From Mucilaginibacter geliditolerans (lineage in GTDB: Bacteria; Bacteroidota; Bacteroidia; Sphingobacteriales; Sphingobacteriaceae), in the NCBI RefSeq assembly GCF_014200495.1, contig NZ_JACHBY010000006.1, positions 248,001-312,000 of the forward strand: 64,000 bases of DNA, given 5' to 3'. Shown piece after piece: positions 27,488-35,434 of the stretch. The notes below the pieces were generated by a model. The model saw nothing but the letters and a program-made list of their open reading frames with translations. It was not told the origin of the DNA and did not search any database. A program made the position numbers and the translations under genes. Position 1 is the first letter of the stretch. Each line of letters starts with the position of its first letter.

Positions 27488-27507
27488 AATATCACTGATA
27501 GTTAAAC

Positions 27508-27540
27508 AAAAAAGCGTTTCTAATTAGAAACGCTTTTTTG
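27508..27540 (+). terminator. Intrinsic terminator after the GH2 gene
   Basis: AAAAGCGTTTCT and AGAAACGCTTTT form a perfect stem around AATT, with an A-run before and TTTTTTG after. It is 20 bases beyond the stop codon and looks bidirectional. Confidence 0.9.
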
Positions 27541-27560
27541 TTGGGGATAGTTGAGCGTAT

Positions 27561-27640
27561 GGTGTCACGCTGAGCGCTAGTCGAAGGGTGAGCGCAGAGG
27601 CCTTTGCCCGCATACTTCGACTATCGCTCAGTATGACACC
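27561..27640. repeat. Palindromic repeat (GGTGTCACGCTGAGCG type)
   Basis: The left end GGTGTCACGCTGAGCGCTAG then TCGAAG pairs with the right end CTTCGACTATCGCTCAGTAT then GACACC. A similar half (TACTTCGACGGAGCTCAGCA then TGACACCC) appears near 50135-50163. This type of palindrome is commonly seen between genes in Bacteroidota. It separates the two convergent glycosidase genes. Confidence 0.75.
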
Positions 27641-27670
27641 CTCTTTAAGTAACTTTTCACCGCTCCGCTC

Positions 27671-27694
27671 TTTGCTGGTGTTGTCACCAACAAA
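27671..27694. repeat. 3'-end hairpin shared with the amidase gene
   Basis: TTTGCTGGTG, loop TTGT, CACCAACAAA: a ten-pair stem with one mismatch, five bases beyond the GH35 stop codon. The same hairpin, without the mismatch, lies at 29563-29586 after the amidase gene. Confidence 0.6.
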
Positions 27695-27698
27695 CCTA

Positions 27699-29297
27699 TT
27701 ACCGCACAATCAACTCAACCTGCAACACCTTAGGCATATTCCCAAAGCGTGGGCCTCCAAAATCTGTTTCATCGCCGTTAAGTATGCGTAGGGGTTTAAA
27801 TACGCCGTTGTCATAGCTGCCTTCTTCTACTTTTAGGTATTGCCATGCTTTGCCCTTGTTTTTGCCGATAGTGTGGAAGGTGATATGGCTGTCGGTACCC
27901 ATCACCATAAATTTATTATCTCCCAGCTGAATGATCATTACTTTACCATCTGGTACTACATTAGCTTTTATAGTATTTTCTCTGTCGCTGCCAAATGATA
28001 CGGTGGCCTGCCATGCACCAAGGTCGATAGTTTGCTCGGCATGGTCCTCGTGCTCCACCACTGCTTTTATTTTGCCTTCAAAGGCCCATTGTGCCAATTC
28101 ACGCATCATGGGTGAGGCGACAGCATATTCCTGCGCGTAAGGAGCGAGGCGTTTGCTGAGTTCTTCTGGTGTTGAACCATGCCCGTTATCATCTATCCCG
28201 AACGGCGAAAAACCTATGCCGCCGCGGGCGATAACTTCATACAGGTATTTGGCATTATCAGCAATTAAACCGGCTTCGGGCACAAAAAGGGTGTTATCGG
28301 GGCGGTCATATAGGTCGAGCACTTTTAAAACTCTTTCGCTGCCTGAGAGATAGATATCCGGCGCCAGCAGGTCGATAGCCGGTGCAGCTACCTTCCATAT
28401 CGGGATCACGTTATCGGTAGGACCGCCACTTTCATAAGTGTTGGCATGTGGGTTCGTAAGCGGGTCGCGCAGTGCGGCGTTAACATACAGCGGCAAAGGA
28501 TATACAGCCTTACCCGCTGCTGCCACCTGCCCAATAAAGCTGGAGATAGACCACGCCTGGAAATACTCGTCGGCCCTGTCGCCAAATACCTGTTGCCATG
28601 TGCCTTTAGCACCGGCAGGGATGTTAAGCGCTTTTAATACGTCGGATTTTAACAAGGCTGCAGGTACATTCCCCTCAAATAGCTTTTGTGCCGTAGGTGA
28701 ATAATCACGCATGCTATCCCATGAGCCAGATTCGTTTTCTACTTGTACCATCAGCACGGTATGTTGCGTATCAGCTTGTTTTAGATAGGCCATTACCGCT
28801 GTAAAAGCTTTTATATCGGCGTCCAGCGTTGCTCTGCTATGCGGCGAGGGCGAATCAATATGCTTGTCGTTTAAGCCTGTTATGTTAGGGTATTTAGCGG
28901 CATCCTTTTTCATCCACTCGGGCGTATAATGGTTGCTGCCATTCTTCCAGGTGGCAAACCAGAGCAGCACCAGGTGTACATTATGCGCCCGGGCTTGTTG
29001 GAGTAGGGTATCAACCAGCGAAAAATCAAATTTTCCGGGCTGGGCCTCTATTTGCTCCCAGTAAATGGGTATTTCAACTGTGTTCAGGTGCATGTTTTCA
29101 ACTGCCTGCCATACCTGCGGCAACATACCAGGCCATCCGCTTGAATTATGGGCCTGCCCACCCAGTATCAGGTAGGGTTTGCCATCAACCAGCAGCGCAT
29201 GACGGCCATCTTTTTCAATAATAGCGGGCAGCTGGCCAAATGTTTTTCCAGCATACAGCAAAATCAATGCAAAGCACCAGGCAGTTGTTTTTAGCAT
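27699..29297 (-). CDS. Glycoside hydrolase family 35-like protein with DUF5597 C-terminus
   Basis: A 532-residue secreted enzyme. The signal peptide ends near residue 21 (AGKTFGQ). The TIM-barrel start GKPYLILGGQAHNSSGWP and VEIPIYWEQIEAQPGKFDFS match GH35 and GH42-like barrels. The acid/base is Glu189 in QVENESGSW; the nucleophile is in LFVPEAGLI. The C-terminal beta region (about residues 390-530) corresponds to DUF5597. It probably releases beta-galactosyl residues, complementing the convergent GH2 enzyme. I chose the ATG at 29297, where the signal peptide begins, rather than any start farther upstream. Confidence 0.88.
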   Translation of the reverse strand: MLKTTAWCFALILLYAGKTFGQLPAIIEKDGRHALLVDGKPYLILGGQAHNSSGWPGMLPQVWQAVENMHLNTVEIPIYWEQIEAQPGKFDFSLVDTLLQQARAHNVHLVLLWFATWKNGSNHYTPEWMKKDAAKYPNITGLNDKHIDSPSPHSRATLDADIKAFTAVMAYLKQADTQHTVLMVQVENESGSWDSMRDYSPTAQKLFEGNVPAALLKSDVLKALNIPAGAKGTWQQVFGDRADEYFQAWSISSFIGQVAAAGKAVYPLPLYVNAALRDPLTNPHANTYESGGPTDNVIPIWKVAAPAIDLLAPDIYLSGSERVLKVLDLYDRPDNTLFVPEAGLIADNAKYLYEVIARGGIGFSPFGIDDNGHGSTPEELSKRLAPYAQEYAVASPMMRELAQWAFEGKIKAVVEHEDHAEQTIDLGAWQATVSFGSDRENTIKANVVPDGKVMIIQLGDNKFMVMGTDSHITFHTIGKNKGKAWQYLKVEEGSYDNGVFKPLRILNGDETDFGGPRFGNMPKVLQVELIVR

Positions 29298-29408
29298 GAT
29301 ATGAGTATTAATTAAAATTTGCCTAATATAAGGATGCGGAAACGTCAATAAAGCATAAGATTTTTGCAATTTTTAACTCAATTTCGTCATAAATTAGACC
29401 ATTTTAAA

Positions 29409-29529
29409 GCGTCATTGCGAGGAACGAAGCAATCTCTACGCAGGGCAGGTCGGTTTTGCAGGTCATGTGCCTTTATTGTTGCTCTGTATAGTTTAGAGAT
29501 TGCTTCGTCGTTCCTCCTCGCAATGACGC
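29409..29529. repeat. GTCATTGCGAGG palindrome (short form, longer centre)
   Basis: The left arm GCGTCATTGCGAGGAACGAA then GCAATCTCTA pairs with the right arm TAGAGATTGCTTCGTCGTTC then CTCCTCGCAATGACGC, with six extra bases in the right arm. The centre contains GCAGGTCATGTGCCTTTATT. It is intergenic between two minus-strand genes. Confidence 0.85.
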
Positions 29530-29562
29530 GACTTTTTTAACTTCACCTTAAGGCATTCGCCT

Positions 29563-29586
29563 TTTGTTGGTGTTGTCACCAACAAA
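29563..29586. repeat. 3'-end hairpin after the amidase gene
   Basis: TTTGTTGGTG, loop TTGT, CACCAACAAA: a perfect ten-pair stem nine bases beyond the amidase stop codon. It is identical to the hairpin at 27671-27694 apart from one base. No long T-run follows, so RNA-end protection is as likely as termination. Confidence 0.65.
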
Positions 29587-29594
29587 CGCCAACA

Positions 29595-31220
29595 TCAGCC
29601 CAACAAATCCACCTTATATTCTGGCAACACCCTCTTTTTAGCAGCTTGCTCATAAGCATAGGCCAGTTTAATGATCTCACCCTCCTGGTAGGCGGTGCCA
29701 AAGAACGACAGGCCCATTGGCAGGTGATGCGCTACGCCCATGGGTACGGTAATATGCGGATAGCCCGCCATAGCCGGTGGGGTTGAAAACCCGAAACCAT
29801 TATCGTAATCGCCGTTTACAAGGTCAATGCAGCAGGCAAAGCCATTGGTTGGGCCTATAATGGCGTCCAGTTTATTTTGTTTTAACATGCTGTCTATGAT
29901 CCCGCGGGTACCGGTTGTTTTTTTAAGCGCGTCAAGATACTCCTTGCTGTTCAGGTCGCCTTTGGCCTGGGCCTGTTCCAATATTTCCTGTTTAAAGAAA
30001 GGCATAGCCTTGGCTGCATTGTTTTTATTAAAGGTGATCACATCAGCCAGTGATTTTGTCTTGGAATTGGCGGTACTTAAATATTTATTCAAGCCATCCT
30101 TAAACTCATACAGCAATACGTTAAATTCTAATGGGCCAAGGTCCTTTAATTCTTTATTCAATTCTATCGCGACAATGGTAGCGCCTTTGCTTTTTAATAC
30201 GGCTATAGCATCATTTAATAGTATCTCCATATCCGGATTGCCGGTTAGCGCAGTTTTCTCAATGCCAAGGCGTTTGCCCTGCAATCCATTGGCATCCAGA
30301 AATTTTGTGTAGTCGGTTTCAATTTTGCCTTTGCTGTTCAGGGTGTAGCTATCCTCGGGATCGACACCGGCTAGTACCCCCAATAAAATGGCTGCGTCTT
30401 TAACTGTGCGTGCCATTGGTCCGGCGGTATCCTGTGTTTTTGAGATTGGGACAATGCCCGACCGGCTCAATAAACCCACCGTTGGCTTAATGCCCACAAT
30501 GCCATTAACCGATGCCGGCGAAACTACGGAGCCGTCCGTTTCGGTACCAATAGCTATGGCGCATAAATTAGCCGCAACAGCTACGCCTGATCCTGCGCTT
30601 GATCCACTGGGATTTCTATCCAATATATAAGGGCACTTGGTTAAGCCGCCCTTGCTGCTCCATGCACTTGCCGCCCTCGTTGATCTGAAATTTGCCCACT
30701 CGCTTAAATTGGCTTTGCCCAGTATCACTGCGCCAGCTTCGCGCAGTTGATTAATAATAAAGGCATCTTTAGTGACATAGTTATCGGCAATAGCTAATGA
30801 ACCGGCTGTAGTAGCAACTTTATCTTTTGTGTTGATATTATCTTTTATCAGTACCGGTATGCCATGCAGTGGGCCGCGTATTTTACCTGCATCACGTTCC
30901 TTATCCAGTTCATTGGCCATATCCAGTGCATTTGGGTTTAACTCAATAACCGCGTTAAGCTTCGGGCCGTTCTTATCAATATCATTAATGCGGGTAAGGT
31001 ATAGCTGAGTTATGGCATGCGAGGTGTATTCCTTGCTATGCATTTTTTGCTGAAGAATATCAATAGTAGCCTCTTTTAGCGCAAAATCATCGGTGTTTTT
31101 ATCTGTGCTGCTGCCAGCTTGTTTTTGTTCAGACGGCGGTATTGTACACGCGCCTAAACTTAATGCCGATAAGGTGATGCCCGCTAATGAGCCTGTTTTT
31201 ATGAAATTTCTGCGTTGCAT
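29595..31220 (-). CDS. Amidase (amidase signature family), Tat-type lipoprotein
   Basis: A 541-residue amidase. The Ser-cisSer-Lys triad is Lys126 (VLIKDNINT), Ser207 (in NPSGSSAGSG) and Ser231 (ETDGSVVSPAS). The N-terminus RRNFIKTGSLAG is a twin-arginine motif, and LSLGAC gives a lipobox with Cys25, so the folded enzyme is probably exported by Tat and lipidated. The family hydrolyses amides or aryl-amides; GatA-like tRNA amidotransferases are excluded by export. The substrate is unknown. It is divergent from the SdpR-like repressor gene, whose operator lies in the shared 136-base gap. Confidence 0.92.
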   Translation of the reverse strand: MQRRNFIKTGSLAGITLSALSLGACTIPPSEQKQAGSSTDKNTDDFALKEATIDILQQKMHSKEYTSHAITQLYLTRINDIDKNGPKLNAVIELNPNALDMANELDKERDAGKIRGPLHGIPVLIKDNINTKDKVATTAGSLAIADNYVTKDAFIINQLREAGAVILGKANLSEWANFRSTRAASAWSSKGGLTKCPYILDRNPSGSSAGSGVAVAANLCAIAIGTETDGSVVSPASVNGIVGIKPTVGLLSRSGIVPISKTQDTAGPMARTVKDAAILLGVLAGVDPEDSYTLNSKGKIETDYTKFLDANGLQGKRLGIEKTALTGNPDMEILLNDAIAVLKSKGATIVAIELNKELKDLGPLEFNVLLYEFKDGLNKYLSTANSKTKSLADVITFNKNNAAKAMPFFKQEILEQAQAKGDLNSKEYLDALKKTTGTRGIIDSMLKQNKLDAIIGPTNGFACCIDLVNGDYDNGFGFSTPPAMAGYPHITVPMGVAHHLPMGLSFFGTAYQEGEIIKLAYAYEQAAKKRVLPEYKVDLLG

Positions 31221-31321
31221 AATGAGGTTAGTGATAAATAGCTACAATTAACGAAATTTTGCAGAATAAAACCCGGTGAGTCAACAGAATATTTCTTAAA
31301 ATCCATGAAAATTTCAAAAAG

Positions 31322-31343
31322 TATTTAGACATTTGTCTAAATA
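31322..31343 (+). promoter_or_regulatory. Perfect palindrome, probable SdpR-type operator
   Basis: TATTTAGACA, spacer TT, TGTCTAAATA: ten-base perfect arms, 13 bases before the repressor start. Palindromes of this length with A/T-rich flanks are typical ArsR/SmtB-superfamily operators. Its position suggests autorepression of the operon, and possibly control of the divergent amidase gene. Confidence 0.75.
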
Positions 31344-31356
31344 TATAATTATAAAA

Positions 31357-31617
31357 TTGAACGCCCTGTTTAAAGCACTTAACGATAGTACCCGGCGCGA
31401 AATACTTGAATTGTTAAAAGAGAAGGATCTTACTGCAGGCGAAATAGCCGATAAGTTCAGCATCTCTAAACCAAGTATATCGCATCACCTTGACCTGTTG
31501 CGCCAGGCCGGCCTGGTGGTGTCAGTAAAAGAAGGGCAATTTGTTTTCTACTCGCTCAATACCACCGTTATGGATGAGGTGTTAAAATGGATTATGCAGT
31601 TTAAAGACCAAAAATAA
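31357..31617 (+). CDS. SdpR-like ArsR-family autorepressor
   Basis: An 86-residue winged-helix repressor. MNALFKALNDSTRREILELL is the typical beginning of SdpR-like ArsR members, and AGEIADKFSISKPSISHHLDLL is the recognition helix-turn-helix. No metal-binding cysteine or histidine cluster is present, so it is not a metal sensor. The TTG at 31357 is chosen as the start because it gives the family N-terminus; a TTG 24 bases upstream lies inside the operator. In Bacillus, SdpR is held at the membrane by SdpI when SdpI binds the SdpC toxin. Here an SdpI-like gene follows after 5 bases, so the same logic is plausible but not shown. Confidence 0.88.
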   Translation: MNALFKALNDSTRREILELLKEKDLTAGEIADKFSISKPSISHHLDLLRQAGLVVSVKEGQFVFYSLNTTVMDEVLKWIMQFKDQK

Positions 31618-31622
31618 GCTAT

Positions 31623-32282
31623 ATGAAAAAATATTCCCTGTTAGATGTTGCAGCGCTGCTGATCTGGTTGTTGCCGATTGGTTATTTATTATGGGTTTAC
31701 GGTTCATTACCTGCCATAGTGCCCATGCATTACGGCGCTGATGGCAGGCCCAACCGCTATGGCAGCAAAAGCGAGTTTTTGGTAATGCAGATGATCTTCC
31801 CGTTGATTTCGGGCGGAACATATTTCTTATTAAAATTCCTGCCATCCATCGACCCTAAAAAACAGGTGAAATATGGCGAGCAAACATTTCAGAAACTGGG
31901 TTTTGGTTTGGTGATATTTATGGCAGCCATTAGTATCTCCATAACCTTCGCTACTATCAATCAATCGTTCAAAATTGATAAGCTATTGCTGCCGTTGATA
32001 GGTTTGCTATTTGTATTTTTGGGCAACATAATGTACAGCATTAAACCCAATTACTTTGCCGGTGTACGCACCCCGTGGACTTTAGAAGATGAAGGTAACT
32101 GGCGCGCCACACACCATCTTACAGGTAAGGTATGGGTTATTGGCGGCCTTATTATCACCATTGCTACACTCGCGCTGCCTGAGGGTACGGGTGTATATGT
32201 GTTTTTGCCTGGTATCCTTATCATCTCTTTTATACCCATCATTTACTCTTATATCTACTTTAAAAAACATCAGCCTAAATAA
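31623..32282 (+). CDS. SdpI/YhfL-like DUF1648 membrane protein
   Basis: A 219-residue membrane protein with about six helices. The N-terminal DUF1648 segment is visible (LPAIVPMHYGADGRPNRYGS). The C-terminal SdpI signature reads YFAGVRTPWTLEDEGNWRAT followed by HHLTGKVW, at about residues 140-168. In B. subtilis SdpI gives immunity to the SdpC killing factor and recruits the repressor SdpR. The gene lies 5 bases after the SdpR-like gene and 6 bases before the hydrolase gene, so the three are surely co-transcribed. No SdpC-like toxin is visible in the window, so the ligand here, if any, comes from elsewhere. Confidence 0.9.
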   Translation: MKKYSLLDVAALLIWLLPIGYLLWVYGSLPAIVPMHYGADGRPNRYGSKSEFLVMQMIFPLISGGTYFLLKFLPSIDPKKQVKYGEQTFQKLGFGLVIFMAAISISITFATINQSFKIDKLLLPLIGLLFVFLGNIMYSIKPNYFAGVRTPWTLEDEGNWRATHHLTGKVWVIGGLIITIATLALPEGTGVYVFLPGILIISFIPIIYSYIYFKKHQPK

Positions 32283-32288
32283 ATATTT

Positions 32289-33701
32289 ATGAAGAAATTA
32301 ATTATAGCCATAGTAGTACTGTGCACCATCAGCTTTGCCAATGCGCAAGATATTGCAGGCAGGTGGCAAGGTTTTTTAAACGCTGGTGGTACCAATATCA
32401 GGCTGGTTTTTAATGTCAACAAAAACGCCGACAATACTTATACTACTACGTTTGATAGCCCGGATCAGAACGCATTCGGTATTAAATGTAACAGCACCAG
32501 TGTGGTAAAAGATAGCTTGACTGCGGCTGTTAACGTAGCCCATATCATCTACAAGGGTTTGTGGGATGGGAAAGACGGCATTACCGGGATATTTAAGCAG
32601 AATAATATTTCTTTTACCCTGAATTTAAAGCGTAATGACCTGATCCGCCCGCAAACACCTAAGCCGCCCTTTGGCTACTATACCGAAGATGTGGAATATG
32701 ATAACACGGCTAAAACGCTTCATTATGGCGCGACTTTCACGCGGCCAAATGGCAGCGGTAAGTATCCGGCTGTGATTATTATCACCGGCAGCGGTACACA
32801 GGACCGGGATGGTACATTGTTCGGTCATAAAGTATACTGGGTATTGGCCGATTATCTCACTAAAAATGGTATAGCAGTTTTAAGGGTTGATGACAGGGGC
32901 GCAGGCAAAAGTACTATCGGCCCTGATGGTACAAACGTTACCAGCGAGAGTTTTTCGTATGATGTGGAAACGAGCCTTAATTATCTGGAAAGCCGTGCGG
33001 ATGTAGATAAAAAACACCTCGGCTTAGTTGGCCACAGCGAAGGCGGCATTATAGCGCCAATGGTTGCTGCCCGCCGCAAGGATGTCAGCTTTATTGTATT
33101 GTGGGGCGCACCTGCAATTGGCGGCGCTAAGATCAATACACAGCAGGCAGGACAGGCACTCAGGCAACGGGGCGTCGACAGCGCATCAGCAAAAGCCTAT
33201 ATGGATCTGAATGACCAGGTTTTACCATTGTTTAAAACATCCGCCAATAAAACTGAACTGGAGAAAAATGCACAGCCAGTTATTGGTAACTGGCTGAAAA
33301 CACAAAGCAAAAGCACGCTTGATGGCTTAAGCCTGGCTAATGATACCGCCAACAGGCAGGCCTTAGTAGGTGTGTATGCTAATTTATATACTACGCCATG
33401 GCTGCGTTTCTTTTTTACCTATGACCCGGCAACCGATCTGAGCAAGGTAAAATGTCCGGTATTAGCCATTAATGGCGCCAAGGATGTGCAGGTGGATGCG
33501 GAAAGTAATCTGACAGCTATAAAAGCTATACTCACCAAAAGCGGTAACAAAGATTTTAAGGTAGAAGAACTGCCACATCTGAACCATTTATTGCAGGATG
33601 CCAATACCGGCGATGTATCTGAATATGAGCAAATACAGGAAACCATGTCGCCCGAGGCATTAAATATTATTTCAACTTGGATTAAACTTCACACCAAATA
33701 A
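32289..33701 (+). CDS. Secreted alpha/beta hydrolase
   Basis: A 470-residue exported hydrolase. The signal peptide ends near Ala19 (ISFANAQ). Residues 21-125 form a small beta-rich domain (IAGRWQGFLNAGGTNIRLVF), often seen before the hydrolase domain in Bacteroidota. The catalytic part has LRVDDRGAGKS and the nucleophile elbow GHSEGG with Ser250. The acid and histidine lie in VLAINGAKDVQVD and ELPHLNHLLQ. The substrate is unknown; esterases and peptidase-like members share this form. It is the third gene of the SdpR-type operon, with a 16-base gap to the beta-lactamase. Confidence 0.88.
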   Translation: MKKLIIAIVVLCTISFANAQDIAGRWQGFLNAGGTNIRLVFNVNKNADNTYTTTFDSPDQNAFGIKCNSTSVVKDSLTAAVNVAHIIYKGLWDGKDGITGIFKQNNISFTLNLKRNDLIRPQTPKPPFGYYTEDVEYDNTAKTLHYGATFTRPNGSGKYPAVIIITGSGTQDRDGTLFGHKVYWVLADYLTKNGIAVLRVDDRGAGKSTIGPDGTNVTSESFSYDVETSLNYLESRADVDKKHLGLVGHSEGGIIAPMVAARRKDVSFIVLWGAPAIGGAKINTQQAGQALRQRGVDSASAKAYMDLNDQVLPLFKTSANKTELEKNAQPVIGNWLKTQSKSTLDGLSLANDTANRQALVGVYANLYTTPWLRFFFTYDPATDLSKVKCPVLAINGAKDVQVDAESNLTAIKAILTKSGNKDFKVEELPHLNHLLQDANTGDVSEYEQIQETMSPEALNIISTWIKLHTK

Positions 33702-33717
33702 TTGCGTTATTAGTATC

Positions 33718-34617
33718 ATGAATAAGTTTATAAGATCAGTTGCTGCAATAGCAATTTTTTTAGCCCCATTTTGTGTAAAAGCCCAGGATCCGCTTCGCGA
33801 TAAGATAGTTGAGCTAGCTAAACCTGCAAAAGGTATAGTTGGCGTATCGGTTTTAGGTTTGGAGGACAGGGATACCTTAAATTACAATGGTAATGCCCGC
33901 CTGGTGTTGCATAGCGTTGCAAAGCTCCCGATAGCTATGGCGGTTTTGCATTTGGTTGATTCGGGTTTATTTACGCTGGATAAAACTATTCATATCAAGA
34001 AAAAAGACCTGCCAAAAACATATAGCCCGCTACGCGATAAATACCCGGATGGCGATGTTGATGTTTCGCTGCGTGACCTGTTGAGCTACATGGTATCGCA
34101 AAGTGATAATGATGCCTGCGATATACTGCTTAAATTTTTGGGCGGCCCCGACCAGGTAGAGTATTATATACAAAACAGGCTTAAAGTAAGAGGTATCAAC
34201 ATTGAAGCATCGGAAGAGGACATGGCTAAACAATGGGAAGTACAATATACCAACTGGTGCAAACCCAGGGATATGATAAAACTGATAGATGTTTTTTATA
34301 CCGGGAAAGCATTATTGCCAGCCAGCAGGGATTTTTTATATAAGATAATGACGGAAACAACAACCGGGCCTAAACGCATAAAAGGTTTATTACCCGCCGG
34401 AACCGTTGTTGCACATAAAACAGGCACCTCGGGTACAAATGAGGCAGGTCTTAGCCCGGCAACTAACGATGTTGGGATTATCACCCTGCCAAATGGCAAG
34501 CATGTAGCTGTGGCTATTTTTATAACAAATTCAACGGCTGATGAAGCAACACGCGAATCGGTTATAGCCAATATTGCCAAAGCGGTTTATGATCGCCAGT
34601 TGGAAAAGAAATATTAA
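33718..34617 (+). CDS. bla: Class A beta-lactamase, subclass A2-like
   Basis: A 299-residue periplasmic serine beta-lactamase. The signal peptide ends around Ala22 (FCVKAQ). Active-site boxes: S66-V-A-K69, S129-D-N131, the omega-loop glutamate in ASEEDMAKQWEVQYTNW, and K234-T-G236. The phrase VQYTNW with KTGTSGTNEAGLSPATNDVG is typical of subclass A2, the Bacteroidota group that includes CfxA, CepA and PER-like enzymes. It hydrolyses beta-lactams; the spectrum cannot be judged. It is the fourth gene of the operon headed by the SdpR-like repressor, an unusual position for a beta-lactamase, and shares a hairpin terminator with the convergent methyltransferase gene. Confidence 0.94.
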   Translation: MNKFIRSVAAIAIFLAPFCVKAQDPLRDKIVELAKPAKGIVGVSVLGLEDRDTLNYNGNARLVLHSVAKLPIAMAVLHLVDSGLFTLDKTIHIKKKDLPKTYSPLRDKYPDGDVDVSLRDLLSYMVSQSDNDACDILLKFLGGPDQVEYYIQNRLKVRGINIEASEEDMAKQWEVQYTNWCKPRDMIKLIDVFYTGKALLPASRDFLYKIMTETTTGPKRIKGLLPAGTVVAHKTGTSGTNEAGLSPATNDVGIITLPNGKHVAVAIFITNSTADEATRESVIANIAKAVYDRQLEKKY

Positions 34618-34621
34618 ATAG

Positions 34622-34645
34622 CAGCGGTTTGTCAGATAACCGCTG
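34622..34645. terminator. Shared terminator of the beta-lactamase operon and the methyltransferase
   Basis: CAGCGGTT, loop TGTCAGAT, AACCGCTG, then TTT: a perfect eight-pair stem five bases after the bla stop. It overlaps the last codons of the convergent methyltransferase gene, so it may serve both transcripts. Confidence 0.75.
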
Positions 34646-35339
34646 TTTCAATATTAGCATCCTTAAAACCACCGAACACCGCAAAGCTCATGTTTTTATA
34701 GATGCAGTCGACTTCGGTGAACCCTGCTTCCTCCAGCATTATAAGCTGTGTTTCTAACGGGGCGAATTTATCAAGCTTGGTGCGCTCAAAAGCTTGTATC
34801 AGCGCTTCGTGGTCGAGGCCCGAGTGTGATACGGTTTCGCGCCATTCGTATTTGTAAAGGCTGTCAAACAGCATGGTACGGCCGGTAACCTGGTCGGCAT
34901 TTATAAATAAGCCGCCCTCATTTAAGGCTTTGTAAACATTGGTATAAAGTTTCTGCTTATCGGCATCCTCCAAATGGTGGATCGCCAGACTTGAAATGAT
35001 AATATCATACTTGCCGGGAATAGTTGCAGATGAAAAATCAAGATCGATAAACTTAAAATTGTCCAGCCCGTTAAACCGTTCTTTTGCAACTGACAACATA
35101 GGTGCGGAGATATCAGCCAGCGTAAACTGTAAATGCGGGTTCTGCTCGTAAACAAGCTGCGAAAATAAACCAGTTCCGGCGCCCAGGTCTAATATAGTTT
35201 TGGCGTTTGTTACCGTTTTGATAAATGGTAAACAGCTATGATAAAAATCATTAAAGCAAGGGATGAGGTATTGTCTTTGCGAATCGTATTGTTTTGATAC
35301 GGCGCCAAACTTTTCTTTTAGTTCGGTATGTACAGTCAT
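34632..35339 (-). CDS. Class I SAM-dependent methyltransferase
   Basis: A 235-residue soluble methyltransferase of the Rossmann type. Motif I is ILDLGAGTGLFSQL (about residues 45-58). The following acidic position is in FTLADISAPML. YDIIISSLAIHHLED is the usual motif IV region. The C-terminal part has ERTKLDKFAPLETQLIMLEEAGF, which resembles small-molecule methyltransferases of the UbiE/Methyltransf_25 kind. The substrate is not recognisable. A 20-base palindrome lies upstream of the ATG. Convergent with the beta-lactamase gene. Confidence 0.85.
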   Translation of the reverse strand: MTVHTELKEKFGAVSKQYDSQRQYLIPCFNDFYHSCLPFIKTVTNAKTILDLGAGTGLFSQLVYEQNPHLQFTLADISAPMLSVAKERFNGLDNFKFIDLDFSSATIPGKYDIIISSLAIHHLEDADKQKLYTNVYKALNEGGLFINADQVTGRTMLFDSLYKYEWRETVSHSGLDHEALIQAFERTKLDKFAPLETQLIMLEEAGFTEVDCIYKNMSFAVFGGFKDANIETAVI

Positions 35340-35370
35340 GATATAGGATATTATATTCGGTTGAGTGATA

Positions 35371-35390
35371 TTACGTTATATAAAACGTAA
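35371..35390 (-). promoter_or_regulatory. Palindrome upstream of the methyltransferase
   Basis: TTACGTT, spacer ATATAA, AACGTAA: seven-base perfect arms 32 bases upstream of the ATG, in an AT-rich stretch. Position and size fit a repressor or activator site; no regulator gene is adjacent. Confidence 0.35.
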
Positions 35391-35434
35391 CCCGGTTTGT
35401 TTTGTTTCAGTCTATGTTTTTGCGTCTGTACTGG

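Noticed and set aside
25049..29297. Polysaccharide utilisation locus
   Set aside because: GH2 and GH35 are neighbours but convergent, and there is no SusC/SusD pair or dedicated regulator in the window.
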